Below, piece by piece: positions 52,390-63,566 of a stretch of DNA of 64,000 nt. Each line of letters begins with the position of its first letter. The first letter of the stretch is position 1. This DNA comes from Oegoconia quadripuncta (taxonomy: Eukaryota; Arthropoda; Insecta; Lepidoptera; Autostichidae): assembly GCA_949316235.1 (NCBI GenBank), contig OX438760.1, forward strand, positions 5,210,501 to 5,274,500, written 5' to 3'. A program made the translations under genes and the position numbers. A model generated the notes under the pieces. The model was not told where the DNA came from and ran no database searches. It saw only the letters and a list, made by a program, of their open reading frames with translations.

Positions 52390-52880
52390 AAATTTGGCAT
52401 CGCAATATATTTACGAAAACTTAATGTATGTAAGAAAGAATCTGCCATTGTATAGGAAAAATAGTGAAATACACAATGTAAATACACGATATAAAAATAA
52501 ACTTCATGTCCATAGCAGTCGCTTACACAAAGTCACTAAGTCATTCAAGGGACAATGTATACGCTTTTATAATAAGGTTCCGGTAGACATTCAAAATTTG
52601 CCTTTAAATAAATTTAAAACAACCATTAAACAAACTATGTGCCAAAGCAAACAAACAAAATAAAATTTCTGAGTATCTGGATGATAAGAATGCGTGGACA
52701 TGAACCGCTCGGCAATATCCCGTATATTTTATTCTTATTTTTCTTTGTCGAATCATAAATTTAGCAATTATTCCAAATTGTCTTTGTATTGACTTATTTA
52801 AAAAGAGCAACCCCGGAGTTTCTTGCTCGTTCTTCACTGGGGAGACTGCCTAGTGAATGAGCGATAACTGTATGTCATGA
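52390..52880 (+). pseudogene. LINE ORF2 C-terminus and 3' UTR (family G)
   Basis: The open segment 52394-52663 encodes ASQYIYENLMYVRKNLPLY, then RLHKVTKSFKGQCIRFYNKV and NLPLNKFKTTIKQ, the conserved C-terminal region of a LINE reverse-transcriptase ORF. The 3' UTR has GAGTTTCTTGCTCGTTCTTC. 5' truncated, and the frame is lost after KQT. Closest internal relatives are 918-1297 and 33420-33812. Confidence 0.7.
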
Positions 52881-52954
52881 CGATTTCAAATGTTATTCTT
52901 ATAACTTACGAAATATTTTGATTTTGTTTTTTTTTATATATACGCTGCTGCCAT

Positions 52955-53170
52955 CTACATATTTTTAACCCCCACCGATAAACGACAGGTGTTATGTGTT
53001 TGACGCTGTTGTGTGTGTAGTCTTTGTCCGGATGTATCTCAGTAATTCGTGGGTCAATTTGAGTGCAGTTTTCTTTATATTAAAGACTAACCGAGGGGGA
53101 CAGGTTCTTAGCTATGTTTGATCAAATTCAGTTAGCCGTTTCGAGATTTTCGGCTTTTAACATCTTTTTT
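52955..53170. repeat. Interspersed repeat fragment
   Basis: AACCCCCACCGATAAACGAC, GTGTTTGACGCTGTTGTGTG and GTTAGCCGTTTCGAGATTTT resemble 17945-18060 and a widespread lepidopteran repeat. Class unknown. Confidence 0.4.
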
Positions 53171-53222
53171 GGTTTAATTCGATTTCGAGGGTCTCCTAAA
53201 TTTGATTTTTTTTTATTTAAGA

Positions 53223-53465
53223 CTAGCTTTTTACCGGCGGCTTCGCCTGCGTGGATAAACTTTATCGCGGATATGTTTAATTTGTTTATCCCGCGGGAAC
53301 TACTCTCTTTATCGGGATAAAAAATATCCTGTTAAAACAGGATATAGAACATATACCCCAGATTAAAATCTGGGGTATATGTTCTATATGTACCTAGTAC
53401 CATATAAAACAGGATATTTGTCATTTTCAACCAAGTTTCATTCAAATCCGTTAAATGGTTTATTT
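53223..53465 (-). mobile_element. Helitron-like repeat (family X) with foldback duplications
   Basis: Reversed 3' end GCGAAGCCGCCGGTAAAAAG then CTAGT. In the middle, two perfect palindromes (53324-53345 and 53342-53389) replace the normal single-copy segment before AACCAAGTTTCATTC. Confidence 0.7.
53324..53389. repeat. Two overlapping perfect palindromes
   Basis: First: 10-base arms 53324-53333 / 53336-53345. Second: 23-base arms 53342-53364 / 53367-53389, spacer AA. The sequence derives from the surrounding family X repeat. Confidence 0.9.
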
Positions 53466-53529
53466 GGAAAAAAATCCTGTTTTAAATCCTGAATTATATA
53501 GAACAGGATTTTTATACATTAAACAAACA

Positions 53530-53608
53530 TTTACCCCTGGCGGGATTCGAACCCGCAACCGTTGGTTTCGCTGACAGGGTCACTATCCACTACACCAGTC
53601 TGTCGTCA
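53530..53608 (-). repeat. SINE family A head fragment
   Basis: Reversed: CGACAGACTGGTGTAGTGG, ATAGTGACCCTGTCAGCG and GGTTGCGGGTTCGAATCCC then GGGTAAATG. It has clear A and B boxes but lacks the body, so it is not a tRNA gene. Confidence 0.75.
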
Positions 53609-54189
53609 AATTAACGTGTTCTTTGCTTTTTTTTGTATTTCTGAAATATTTAAAATTAGATTCCGACCCTTACCAGGTACCAATTCCCGTTCCACCAATT
53701 CCCAGTTGACTTCCAATTTACTTAATAATGAAGTATATTTTCTAATTTCCGCAGGTAAACGATAGCCAGGAGAAAGAGAAATTACTTTTTTCGGTAAGTA
53801 TTTTCCTCTTCCTTAGGTATACACGTACCTACGTAATAATACTTTATCTGGAGGCCAGCGGAGTTCAAGCTTCATACAAAGGCCTCCTCACGATGTATAC
53901 CTGAGAAAATTAATTTTTCAAGTATAATTTACGAAGCGGAACAATATAAGGTGGCCTTTGAAGATGCCGAAATTGCACGTTCTAGCGGCATCTTAAATAT
54001 TGTGTAGAAATTAATTACGAGGAGGTTTGAAAGGGTCCACATTCCGTACAATAGCGAAAATTAATAACTTTCCAGGAATTTAGCGAGAAATTTTCGACCA
54101 CTGGAGGAATTTTTAAAATAACTGTTAACAGTAACTGCTTACTAACAAATTTTGTTAAGGAAATTACCTTTTTACTTAGAATTATACTA

Positions 54190-54420
54190 ACTAGTTTTCC
54201 ATCCGCGGATTTGCCTGCGTGGAATAACTTTATCGCGGGAATTTGTTTATCCCGCGGGAACTACTCACTTTATCGGGATAAAAAGTACCTTATGTCTAAA
54301 TCGACGGTATGTTCTACCTATATACCAAATTTCAACCAAATCCGTTCATCCGTTTCGCCGTGATTGTGCAACAAACAAACAAACATCCAAACTTTCACAT
54401 TTATAATATTAGTTAGGTAA
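54190..54420 (-). mobile_element. Helitron-like repeat (family X)
   Basis: Reversed: TAACTAATATTATAAATGTG start, AACGGATGAACGGATTTGG, TTCCCGCGGGATAAACAAAT and 3' end AGGCAAATCCGCGGATGGAA then AACTAGT. Complete but diverged at its 3' hairpin region. Confidence 0.7.
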
Positions 54421-54559
54421 ATAAATCTATAAAGTTCACTGATTTCGGATCTGATCAATTTGCCAATTATTTAATTTTCAATATAGTTTGCACTTAAATG
54501 AATATAGAGGATATAGGTATACCTAATAATTTTATTGCAAACATATGAATAACATCAAG

Positions 54560-54800
54560 GCCGCAGATAGGGTAAGGGCCATATTCCACCACTCGAGTTC
54601 AGTGTGGATTGGTGATTTTTTTATCAGCCTAGTGGCCGCCTGAGTCAGTGTTATCAATACACCGAAGATACTCGAAACCGACTATTTAACGTTCCCCCAA
54701 AGCACGGAAGCACTAATTTTAAAACGCCACTCCTAGTGACCACTGTCACCCATCCAAGTATTAATCACGCTAGACGTTGAACGACGTGACTTGAAGTGGC
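54560..54800. repeat. Lepidopteran interspersed repeat fragment
   Basis: CATATTCCACCACTC, TTGGTGATTTTTTTATCAGC, GAAACCGACTATTTAACGTT and GTCACCCATCCAAGTATT recall 47925-48100. Class not assigned. Confidence 0.4.
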
Positions 54801-54904
54801 CGAGTTATGGGGTGAGCACAGACTAAAAAAAATGATAGTGCTAGGTATTGGATGGCTCAGCAGTCCATTATGAGACCGACAACAAAAGGGATCCTATAAG
54901 GTTT

Positions 54905-55097
54905 CCTTTTTTATGCACAACGGGTTACCACTTGACATCAATCACACCTTTTGTTAAGTGAAGATGAGGCCGAAACTAGAAACATACTGACCCGGAACCA
55001 CCATCTTATTTGGGGAACTGGCTATCTCATCTCTGACAACCGGAACACAACAATGCTATTAACATTGCTGTTTGGCGGCGGAATTAGATAAGATGGT
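54905..55097 (-). repeat. SINE family C, 5' truncated
   Basis: Reversed body from the tail GCACAACGGGTTACCACTTG through GAACTGGCTATCTC to GGCGGCGGAATTAGATAAG and GATGGT. Confidence 0.75.
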
Positions 55098-55489
55098 TTG
55101 ATTTTTTTTTCTAGCAATAAATTGTATTTGCGATTAAGTATGCAGTGGTCGTCTGTATGCATATTTTCCTATAATCACCCATATAAAGATCAAATTTATT
55201 TAAAAACAGTAGGTAACAAATAAAGAGATGGAATTTAAAAATAAACTAGAACAAATATAAAAAATTGGGTACAATAAGGTACCCAAAACGCTGGCAGCTT
55301 TTCCTCGTTGTATGCAGATACTTAAGCGTTGAGCGAGGAAACAACCAGCTCTCGGATCACCAGTGACATCGACTAAGCGCTTTGAAATATTAAAGAAAAA
55401 TTTAAGAGCGCCCGGTTTGATTTCAATATGCAGAACTTTCAGATGTACTTAACAATTAGGAAATTATTTGTGCTAACCCACTTAATTAC

Positions 55490-55632
55490 GCGTATTGAAT
55501 TCCGTGATGATAGGTGTGCCTGGAAGAGATCGCTGTAAGCGATAAGGCCGCCTAATTTGTAGTTTCTCTAAGATATTTAAATGTACCTTCCTTATTCAAA
55601 CAATAAAGCGTATCTGATTGATTGATTGATTG
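55490..55632 (+). repeat. LINE 3' end (family H) with stem-loop
   Basis: GCCTGGAAGAGATCGCT, perfect 6-bp stem (55529-55534 with 55538-55543, loop GTA), ATAAGGCCGCC, then CAAACAATAAAGCG and a TGAT-type repeat tail. No coding sequence. Confidence 0.7.
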
Positions 55633-55634
55633 AT

Positions 55635-55674
55635 GGTGGTAGCTAGCCAGGCGGACGTTTAAAATGCTACCACC
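55635..55674 (-). repeat. SINE family C fragment
   Basis: GGTGGTAGCTAGCCAGGCGG then ACGTTTAAAATG: 40 bases of the body, directly after the LINE tail. Confidence 0.6.
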
Positions 55675-55954
55675 TACATATTTCCTATTTCCTTTTGAGG
55701 TACGAAACTCCAAAAATAAAGAAAATAATTCAAAACTTTCATTATACTTATCAACACAAGCATCTAAGCTGGGTAGTTTCCGAACAATACATCTTCGCCC
55801 GCGTTGGTGGAACGATGATAAATGTTGACGGCCACTTCGAAAATTACCACACGTGGAAAATGCATTTTCAAAATGGCCATTTTGGGGAAAGAAAAAATTC
55901 TTAAATCTCATTTGAAGAGAAGGTGCTCACTCATTCTCTTGAGTATCACTGTTG

Positions 55955-56225
55955 ACGACCTGTTTGGTGTAGTGGTTAGAAACTCTGCTACTATACCAAA
56001 TGGTCGCGGGTTCGAATCCCTTTAGGGGCATATGTTTGTATGATGAATACACACATGTGTTCCCGAGTTATGGATGTTTTTCATTTAAACAATTGTATTT
56101 ATTTACAAAAAAAAATGTATTTGTGTAGTTTATCAACAATCTGGTATCCATAACACAAGCCTAGATGCTTACTGTGGACCTATATGGCGCTCTGTGTTTG
56201 TGCAAAGACATTTATTATTATTATT
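55955..56225 (+). repeat. SINE family B, full-length reference copy
   Basis: Head GACCTGTTTGGTGTAGTGG with GGTCGCGGGTTCGAATCCC (B-box), then CATATGTTTGTATGATGAAT, GTTATGGATGTTTTTCAT, TATCAACAATCTGGTATCC, GCCTAGATGCTTACTGTGG, GGCGCTCTGTGTTTGTGC and an ATT-repeat tail. About 270 bp. Confidence 0.85.
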
Positions 56226-57534
56226 ATCACTTGGGTCTCTAAATTCGCTCGATTCTCACATGAAACAACTTGTGGTCTAAAACTTAACTCCCCATAAAAT
56301 TTTTGCTTATCACCTATAAAGTCTAATGATTTTCTGAGTACAAAAGTAATGTTCGTGAATGACTGAAGAATTTTCACTTACATCTGTTTTCACAAAACAA
56401 CAGTGTATGTATTGTATTTTATACAATGTAAATTAAAAAAAAAAACAAAGGCGTTACAATTTGTGTACAATTTTATTATTATTATTACTTTAATTCAAAC
56501 CACAGTTCTGTAACGTATACAATAGTGTTAGTAACATTACTCTTAGTAACTATTTTAATGGTACACAAAAAAAAATATTTCGGACATATTTATGTATGTA
56601 TATTTCTGTAAATATACATATACACAATAAGTCGAAGTTGATAATATAAATAAATGCCTCTATCAGGATTAGAACTTGGCGAACGACTTCTAGGCATGGC
56701 GGCCAGAGTCGTTACTACACCAAATGTACCGATCGCGCTATTATACAACGAGTTACCCTTCGAACGGAAGGTTTTTGGTTTTGGTTTAGCTTTAATTTAG
56801 CTGAAGTAAAAAATGGTATCGCGCTATTTTTGTGAACGATTATATCGTTGACGCTACCAAAGTGAAACCAAACCCAAAATGTTTAGAGCTACCCACGTAT
56901 ATTAAAATAAAACTAGTTTAATTTTTGTTCAAATGATTAACGTGATACAAAATGCGCTTAACGTAACGTTTTTGGTTATGGTTTAGCATTGGTATTATCG
57001 TTCAAACTTTGCGCGATCGGCCCCCAGGTCATGAAACTACGACTCTTGTTAACACCTCATCAACGCAAATGCCACATTCGCCTTGTTCTACGACAACCTA
57101 ATGATACTTACTGAGCAGACAGTCTTAAATTTACTAACGAATATTAATTTGATTTTGAGCTCGCTGTCCTGTGATTAAGTACAACGTTTTAATGAACTGT
57201 CATGTAAAATTAACGGCAAATGGGTGGCAAGTATAATAATTGAAAATGGTAAATAAGCAGTGACAATTGTGGCTATACACTTGTGCTTTGAATTGTTTCT
57301 AATAACTTCAAGTATTTTTCTAATTAAAATAGATACATGATATTTTTTTTTAATGTCAATTTTAATGTACTGGAAATAACGAGAGGATTTAAGCATTTAT
57401 CTGTCAGTATGGCCAAGCTACTACCGCTTTGGAAAGGGAAATCATCTGTGGGAGAATCCCACAGGAGTTATTTAAAAAAAATGTAAATTTACAATTTCAT
57501 AATTTGATATACCTACAATACAATACAATTCAAC
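56226..57534. other. Unassigned sequence
   Basis: No gene recognised. At 56765-56885 there is a loose inverted resemblance between TTTTGGTTTTGGTTT and AAACCAAACCCAAAAT with ATCG-rich sequence between, too imperfect to call. Confidence 0.3.
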
Positions 57535-57660
57535 ACAACACAAATACTCTTTATTGCGCAAAATAATTTACAATAATATTTGATGATAACAATAGAACAC
57601 AATTAGGCAGTCTTATCACTAAAAGCGATCTCTTCCAGACAACCCACGCTACCTACTGTT
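57535..57660 (-). repeat. LINE 3' end (family H) with stem-loop
   Basis: Reversed: GTCTGGAAGAGATCGCT, stem 57615-57620 with 57624-57629 (one G-T wobble), GATAAGACTGCCTAATTG and GCGCAATAAAGAGTATTTG. Confidence 0.7.
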
Positions 57661-59087
57661 AATGCGGCCGTGAACAGCGATCGTATTCGCATTAGCTTTC
57701 GTCTTGGATTCGTAATTATTGCTGTCACCTTATGGCTTGACACTACGATTTTAGATCGTCTTCATGCTTACGATGAAAAGAACGAAAGCAAGAATAGAAT
57801 GTTTATAGCTGTCTTGTTTAGTAGATCATCATTGTGTTTAAATTCCATACTTAGCAGGTCACAATATTTAGCTGAATCTTCAATACGGAACTCTATTATA
57901 GGATTTTATTGTACAGATCTATTTAAAAAAATATCACTATTTACGTAATAACGCCTCTAACAAGAATGGTCTTCCGCTCCGCTAATCATATATGTTTCTC
58001 TTTCTATCAGTGTTGCCCATTTGTATATCAAAATCATCATATTTAAATAATAAAGGAAACAATAAAAATAAAAGGAATCAAAACAATACGAATGCGTTAG
58101 CGAATGCGAGTGAACATTCACTCCAAAAGCTAAAAGTCGCTCTGCTGTCAATGTGGAGATCAGTATGTAGCTTCACTGCCATTGCATCCACTGTCAATAT
58201 GTCACTCGGCTGTCTATCTATATAAAGGAATTACAAATATCTACTGTTCCATGACAAACTATTTTTGCCTTGTAAATAATGAATGAATGAACACACACGT
58301 ACAACATTTTTGATAGTGGCATGCATGATAACGCCAAAAATAAATAATTTCTATGAATGTTGAACGTTTCGCTCCGTTGCAACGTTGATATTAAAATGCT
58401 TGGTGAGAGAGCATTTTTGAGAGCAAAATTTTTCGGAGATGGCAGGTAACTTAAACGATTTTTTTTTTATATTAGTTGAAGTTATAAATTACAAAAGGAA
58501 CAACAAGATACATGATATTTATGTACACCAAAAAGGAAGTATTTACCAGAAATAAAAGAAAATTTTAAAAATATCAAATTGTATACAAAAGCACGGAAAC
58601 AGACTAGAACACGTTTTCGAGTCGATTTTATACTTAAATAGCTTTTATTTAAGTAAACTTTTCTTATATTTTTCAATAGAGTAAATAGCTTTTATATAAG
58701 TAAACTTCTGGCATTTTGAAACTGCGTGTGCTTGTATATACCAATTCTAAGCGCAGTAATATAAATTTGAATTTTAAATAGAATTTATCAGTGTCAACTA
58801 TTTAAGTGTTCACAAAATAAAAATTTAGTTGATAGTCTTCCTAAAACTTTATTTCTAGTCTCTTAAGAGCTTGAGCGCTCAGTTGGTCTAAATTACCTAA
58901 CGGAGCTTGATACGGTTTCACTATCATTTAGAAAATTTATTTCAGAAGGTTTATTAATAATAATAATAAAAAGTATTTATTCACCAGATAAGATACAGAT
59001 AAAGAATTAGTAACAGTTAATCGAAATGATATATAGTTTATATTTTATTTTGAGATCTAAGCGGACGAAGTCGCGTGCTGGAATCTA
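57661..59087. other. Unassigned sequence
   Basis: A 92-codon + frame at 57670-57948 has no recognisable domain, and its neighbours show no gene structure. I leave it uncalled. Confidence 0.3.
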
Positions 59088-59312
59088 GTAATCTGACTTC
59101 TAAGATTATAAACGCGAACGTTTGGATGTTTGTTTATCTGTTTGTTGCTCATTCACGGCGAAACGAATGAATGGATTTGGATGAAATGTGGTAGATATAT
59201 AAATAGAACATTCATAAATTTTTATGCCGATAAAATAAGTAATTCCCGCGGGATAAATAAATTTTAGAGATAAAGTTATTCCGCGCAGGCGAAGCCGCGG
59301 GCGGTAAGCTAG
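59088..59312 (+). mobile_element. Helitron-like repeat (family X)
   Basis: TCTGACTTCTAAGATTATAAA start, GTTTGTTGCTCATTCACGGC, ATGGATTTGGATGAAATG, TTCCCGCGGGATAAATAAAT and 3' end GCGAAGCCGCGGGCGGTAAG then CTAGT. A complete copy. Confidence 0.75.
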
Positions 59313-60107
59313 TACCTATTCGTCCCGCTGTCATCATGGCACTCAGCTGTCAATGACCCGCTCCGCTGCCGCCTATACCAGAGGCGGAGCCCATGCCAAG
59401 ACTTACGGTAAAAAGATTTATTTCTTTCTACCCTCATACGGAGAATATTTACCGTAACGAATGGCGGACGCGACTCTTTGCCATGCAAATCATTTCACAT
59501 TTCCTTCATAAGCGAAAGAGGGCAGAAAATTACCTCGTACGTGCTTAATAGATACTTACTTTGGGAATGAGAGTAGGTAATATTCAGGTTATATATTCTG
59601 TGAAATAAATATTCTATTGGTGTATTCGGGAGTAACGTTGCCTTAGAAACCAATTGCGCGTTCGAATCCAGCTAGTGGTAAATGTTTATCTGATGACTAT
59701 GGACATGTAAATTATTTTGTGCAATAAACAGTATTTGTATACTATTGTATTTATTTGTGATCTTTATATATGTATATCAATAACTTAGTAAAGAACCATA
59801 GTACAGGTTGGTACGGATCTGAAATAATAACAAAACTGCAGTCTTAAAAAGACAAGTTTCATGTTGTCTTTATTATCATTATATTACCCTCAAAAGGGGT
59901 CCGTACCCCATTTTGGAAAAATGGAACGGATCACTTCGTTATTCATCTGTGTATTCTTTGAAACGAATGGAGGAACTAAATTCAATTACTGAGTCTAACT
60001 TACGGTTTAGTTTCCAATGTAACGTAATCAAAATAAAATAACCTTTCCAATCACTGACAAATCAGTAAAACCTATCGAGTTAGTACTTCCCAAAGACCTT
60101 CAATCTT
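59313..60107. other. Unassigned sequence
   Basis: No gene or repeat firmly recognised. GCGTTCGAATCCAGCTAG near 59656 resembles a degraded SINE B-box region. Confidence 0.3.
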
Positions 60108-60193
60108 GAATTCCCGCAATAGTTCCCGCGGGATAAACCAATTCCCGCGCTAAAGTTATTTCACGCACACAAAGCCGCGGGCACAAAGCTAGC
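60108..60193 (+). mobile_element. Helitron-like repeat (family X) 3' fragment
   Basis: AGTTCCCGCGGGATAAACCA through AAAGCCGCGGGCACAAAG and CTAGC. The 5' half is missing. Confidence 0.6.
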
Positions 60194-60496
60194 GTCATAT
60201 AAATATAAAATAAAATAATATTTTATACTGCCTGTAAGGGACAAGTAGACATTCCTATAAACAGGTAGTTATGTATCTCGATATAATAACTTTAGTTGAT
60301 TATTTATAGTAAATAGAAAAAATAAACAAATAAATTACGTATTTTAGTGTAAGCTTCCTCTTAATGTAATTGAAAAACTGCCAACGTTGCATCAAGTTAA
60401 AGAATGAATTACGCCATCTACTATACTACCAATCAGCCAATACCAAATTTGTATAGTGTGCGTTAAGAGTAATTTTCTTTGGATATTTATATATTT

Positions 60497-60640
60497 ACTA
60501 GCTTTCCTCCCGCGACTTCGTCCGCGTGGAAGAATTTATCAAAATCCTTTCTTAGCGGATGCCTACGTCATAACATCTACCTGCATGCCAAATTTCAGCC
60601 CGATCCGTCCAGTGGTTTGGGCTGGGCGTTGATAGATCAC
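60497..60640 (-). mobile_element. Helitron-like repeat, divergent subfamily
   Basis: Reversed 3' end GCGGACGAAGTCGCGGGAGG then AAAGCTAGT, with CCACTGGACGGATCGGGCTG upstream. Related in organisation to family X but with a different body. Confidence 0.5.
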
Positions 60641-61689
60641 TATGTCAGTCACCTTTGAGTTATATATATTTAGATTTACTTTTTATTTCGATATTTCTTT
60701 ACGACCAAAGTAAATAAGATATTTTAATTAGGATTTTGGAGTTAGATTTATTTTGAATTAAATAACATGCCTATAAAAGTAATGTCGGGTTGTCCCTTAT
60801 ACGCGGTATAATATAACTAACCCTTATACGGTACCCTCGGTGCGCGAGTCAGACTCCTTGTTCGTTGAAATGAAAGTCTTTTCTCAATAAAATTACGGTT
60901 CTCAGTTTTAAAACTAGTTACTGAAGACTGATCTATATTTAAAAAAGATGAATTGTCGTCTGGATAATGGAATTTTCAAAGTTTTTGAAGTATCGTGTGA
61001 TATGACCATTTTTCAAAGTGTTATTTTTAAAAGTATCCTGCGGAGCTTGGACAATTTATATAGCTGTGAATAATAATGGACGATTTGACAGCGGCTTAGC
61101 GTCTCGATGTGAAGCGACCAGATAACTTTGCAAGAGTTATAGGTGTTTACGCCCGTGAACGGTTGTATTTGGGGAAGCGTGGGAGATCATGGTTGGACGT
61201 AGGCAATGCGGAGTCATACACACCCTAGGGGCTATCCCTAGGGTGTGTATGATTATACATATTATAACAAGTCATAATAATAAATGTTATCTATAATGTG
61301 TTTGTATATATATATAATTAGTTAATAAGTTTAATACCTACTATCTGAGGAATCCGTAGACACGTGCAGTTCTTACCATCCAGAGGCCTATGAATATACA
61401 ATATACACCGCTTTGGGCTGATGTTGCAGCCAGGATTGACTCCCCAAGAGCGATCTCCTCAATGGTTATAGCACGGATATTGTTGCATACGCAGTTAGCC
61501 TAGTTGTGTCTTTCTTTCTAATGGCGCTTTGCTATGTGCGAGTGGGTTGAAGCGTAGCCGAAGGCCTAATACATGTTAATAAATCTCTTCGACGAAGACA
61601 TGATAATCAAGATCGAACTTCACTTCAAAAAAGTTCGTTTGATCATTAAATATTGTGTGATAATCATAATGGAGTACTTAAAAGTATTT
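60641..61689. other. Mostly unassigned; perfect hairpin at 61214-61252
   Basis: CGGTACCCTCGGTGCGCGAG near 60830 belongs to a common lepidopteran repeat. The 17-bp perfect inverted repeat at 61214-61230 / 61236-61252 is otherwise isolated. Confidence 0.4.
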
Positions 61690-61850
61690 TTTCCCGACTC
61701 CCCATGGAAGGAGGGTGATTTTCGAGTATATGTATGTAAGTAAACGGCTTGACCGATTTCGAAGTACATGGTGTCATTGTCGCCTGCGATATACAAATTA
61801 TGCTATGGGGTTTTTGGTTTTTAAACTCATATTGTTATTGAAATGAAATT
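61690..61850 (+). repeat. Interspersed repeat (family R6)
   Basis: TATGTATGTAAGTAAACGGC, TTGACCGATTTCGAAG and ACATGGTGTCATTGTCG, then TTTTTGGTTTTTAAACTCAT, parallel to 6010-6190 and 15030-15290. Confidence 0.5.
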
Positions 61851-62246
61851 GAAAAAAGAACTTCAATACTAGATGAATTGAAGCATAAGTGCGTGTGTTT
61901 CTATGGAATATGGAAACTAGCTATTAAACCCGTACAGAACCTACAGAAATGACAGCAGTTATAACGTGTACATAAAGGCACATTGTCGTAGTTCAAACCC
62001 CAAAATAGTTGGACAATGTCAACGAACTACGTCAAATAGCGACTAATTTTTACCGGTCGCGCGCCGCCCGTATTTGCCATTCGTCTGTCTGTCCGGCCAT
62101 CAAATTAATAGCTAATGGAATCACCATTGTGGTACAAATGGCATGAACACGGTGCCGGTATGTAAATACGTGTTTATTAGCATTTTACATTCCATTTGGT
62201 CTATTGTACAGTCGTGTTAAAAAGTGTTACATGAGTGTGTTGGGTG

Positions 62247-62545
62247 TGTGTTGGAATTACATAATCTTATTCCACCGTCGTCGCCTTTCCATCTTCGGAC
62301 TCATAGGGGTAGGGAACGATTCCATCCGTATCATTCGCACCAAGTAGTTTGAATATTAATTCATAATGCGAACATCCAAAGCATGGTACGCTCTTCAGGC
62401 TTAAATTTTTCCTCAATTCTACAAATTTGCATCAGCAGCGTGAATAGGCGTGCTTCATCTTCGACTACATCGTCACTTTTAATCAGGTGAGATTATTGTC
62501 AAACGCGTATCCGTTAATCATAAATAAAGAAAAAAAAACCCTTCA
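62247..62545 (+). pseudogene. LINE 3' end (family F)
   Basis: TTGGAATTACATAATCTTAT, TCCACCGTCGTCGCCTTTCC and AGGGAACGATTCCATCCGTA parallel 13100-13170. The 3' end CAGGTGAGATTATTGTCAAA and an A-rich tail follow. Frame-broken. Confidence 0.65.
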
Positions 62546-62863
62546 GACTATATACAGAAGGCAAATCAACCGACTTTAGTAAAGTTCCATTCTCTATTTC
62601 CGGAGTTCATCATTAGATTAGATTACAAATTTTATTAACTGACACAGGCCTCTGATTCTGTAGAGTGAACGCTTCGAACGGCTTTGACCCTAAATATCTT
62701 AACACTTTACGAGTATCACTCTTAAGCATCATACCTCAACTCACTATCTAACATACAAAAGCTTATGACACTCATACTAGACCACGAAACAATAATACTA
62801 GATATATTTTTAGTTGACTTAATGATTTACTTTGCAGTTACTAGTGCTTTATATTAACCACAA

Positions 62864-63085
62864 CCTTTCCGTCCGCGGCTTCGCCGGCGTGGCATAGCTT
62901 TCTTGCGAATATGTTTAATTTGTTTATCCCGTGGGAACTACTCACTTTATCGGGATAAAAAGTATCTTATGTCTAAATCCAGGGCTTTTTTACGTATACA
63001 CCAAATTTCATTCAAATCCGTTCATTCGGATCGCCGTGATTGAGCAACAAACAAACATTCAAACTTTCGCAGTTATAAAATTTAT
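62864..63085 (-). mobile_element. Helitron-like repeat (family X)
   Basis: Reversed 3' region GGCGAAGCCGCGGACGGAAA, body with CACGGGATAAACAAATTAAA and GAACGGATTTGAATGAAATT. The 3' CTAGT end is lost (GGTTGTGG instead). Confidence 0.65.
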
Positions 63086-63439
63086 TAGAATTACTTAGAT
63101 TGAAAAAGCGTCAAATTGAACGAATGATGAACCAACCAAATCATACATTAGAACGTAATAGGAAGACGATATCAGCGAAACTAAACTATTTGTATAAATA
63201 TTTGTAAAAGTAAACATACATAATATAACGACGTAACTACAGACAACATCTGTATTTTATGATTTGAAATTTTTATAGCGAGTGCAGGCAGCCGTCCAAT
63301 GTACTTTATGTTGGGTACTTACAGTGGATGGCAATAGCACTCTAGACGAAGCTAAATGACCGCCTTGTCTCCCAACTCCAAGAAATAAGTCTTGATGACA
63401 TCATAACAGCGAAATAAGTGAAGTACATTCAATATTCAA

Positions 63440-63566
63440 TCAAAGGCCGGCAACGCATCTGTGACCCTTTTGGTGTTGCGGGTGTCCATGGGCGGCGGTG
63501 ATTGCTTTCCATCAGGTGACCCGCATGCTCGTTTGCCGCCCTCTCATATAAAAAAAAAAAAAATCC
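63440..63566 (+). repeat. Poly-A-tailed retroelement 3' end (family E)
   Basis: CAAAGGCCGGCAACGCATCT through GGTGTTGCGGGTGTCCATGG and CCGCCCTCTCATATAAA then poly-A. Matches 15585-15712 almost exactly, so it is a young copy, 5' truncated. Confidence 0.85.

Noticed and set aside
53530..53608. tRNA gene
   Set aside because: A and B boxes are clear, but no acceptor stem closes and the sequence matches the head of SINE family A.
55955..56040. tRNA gene
   Set aside because: Followed by the fixed body and tail of SINE family B, repeated at several other sites.
57670..57948. 92-codon + frame as a small gene
   Set aside because: Hydrophobic start but no family resemblance, and no supporting neighbours or signals.
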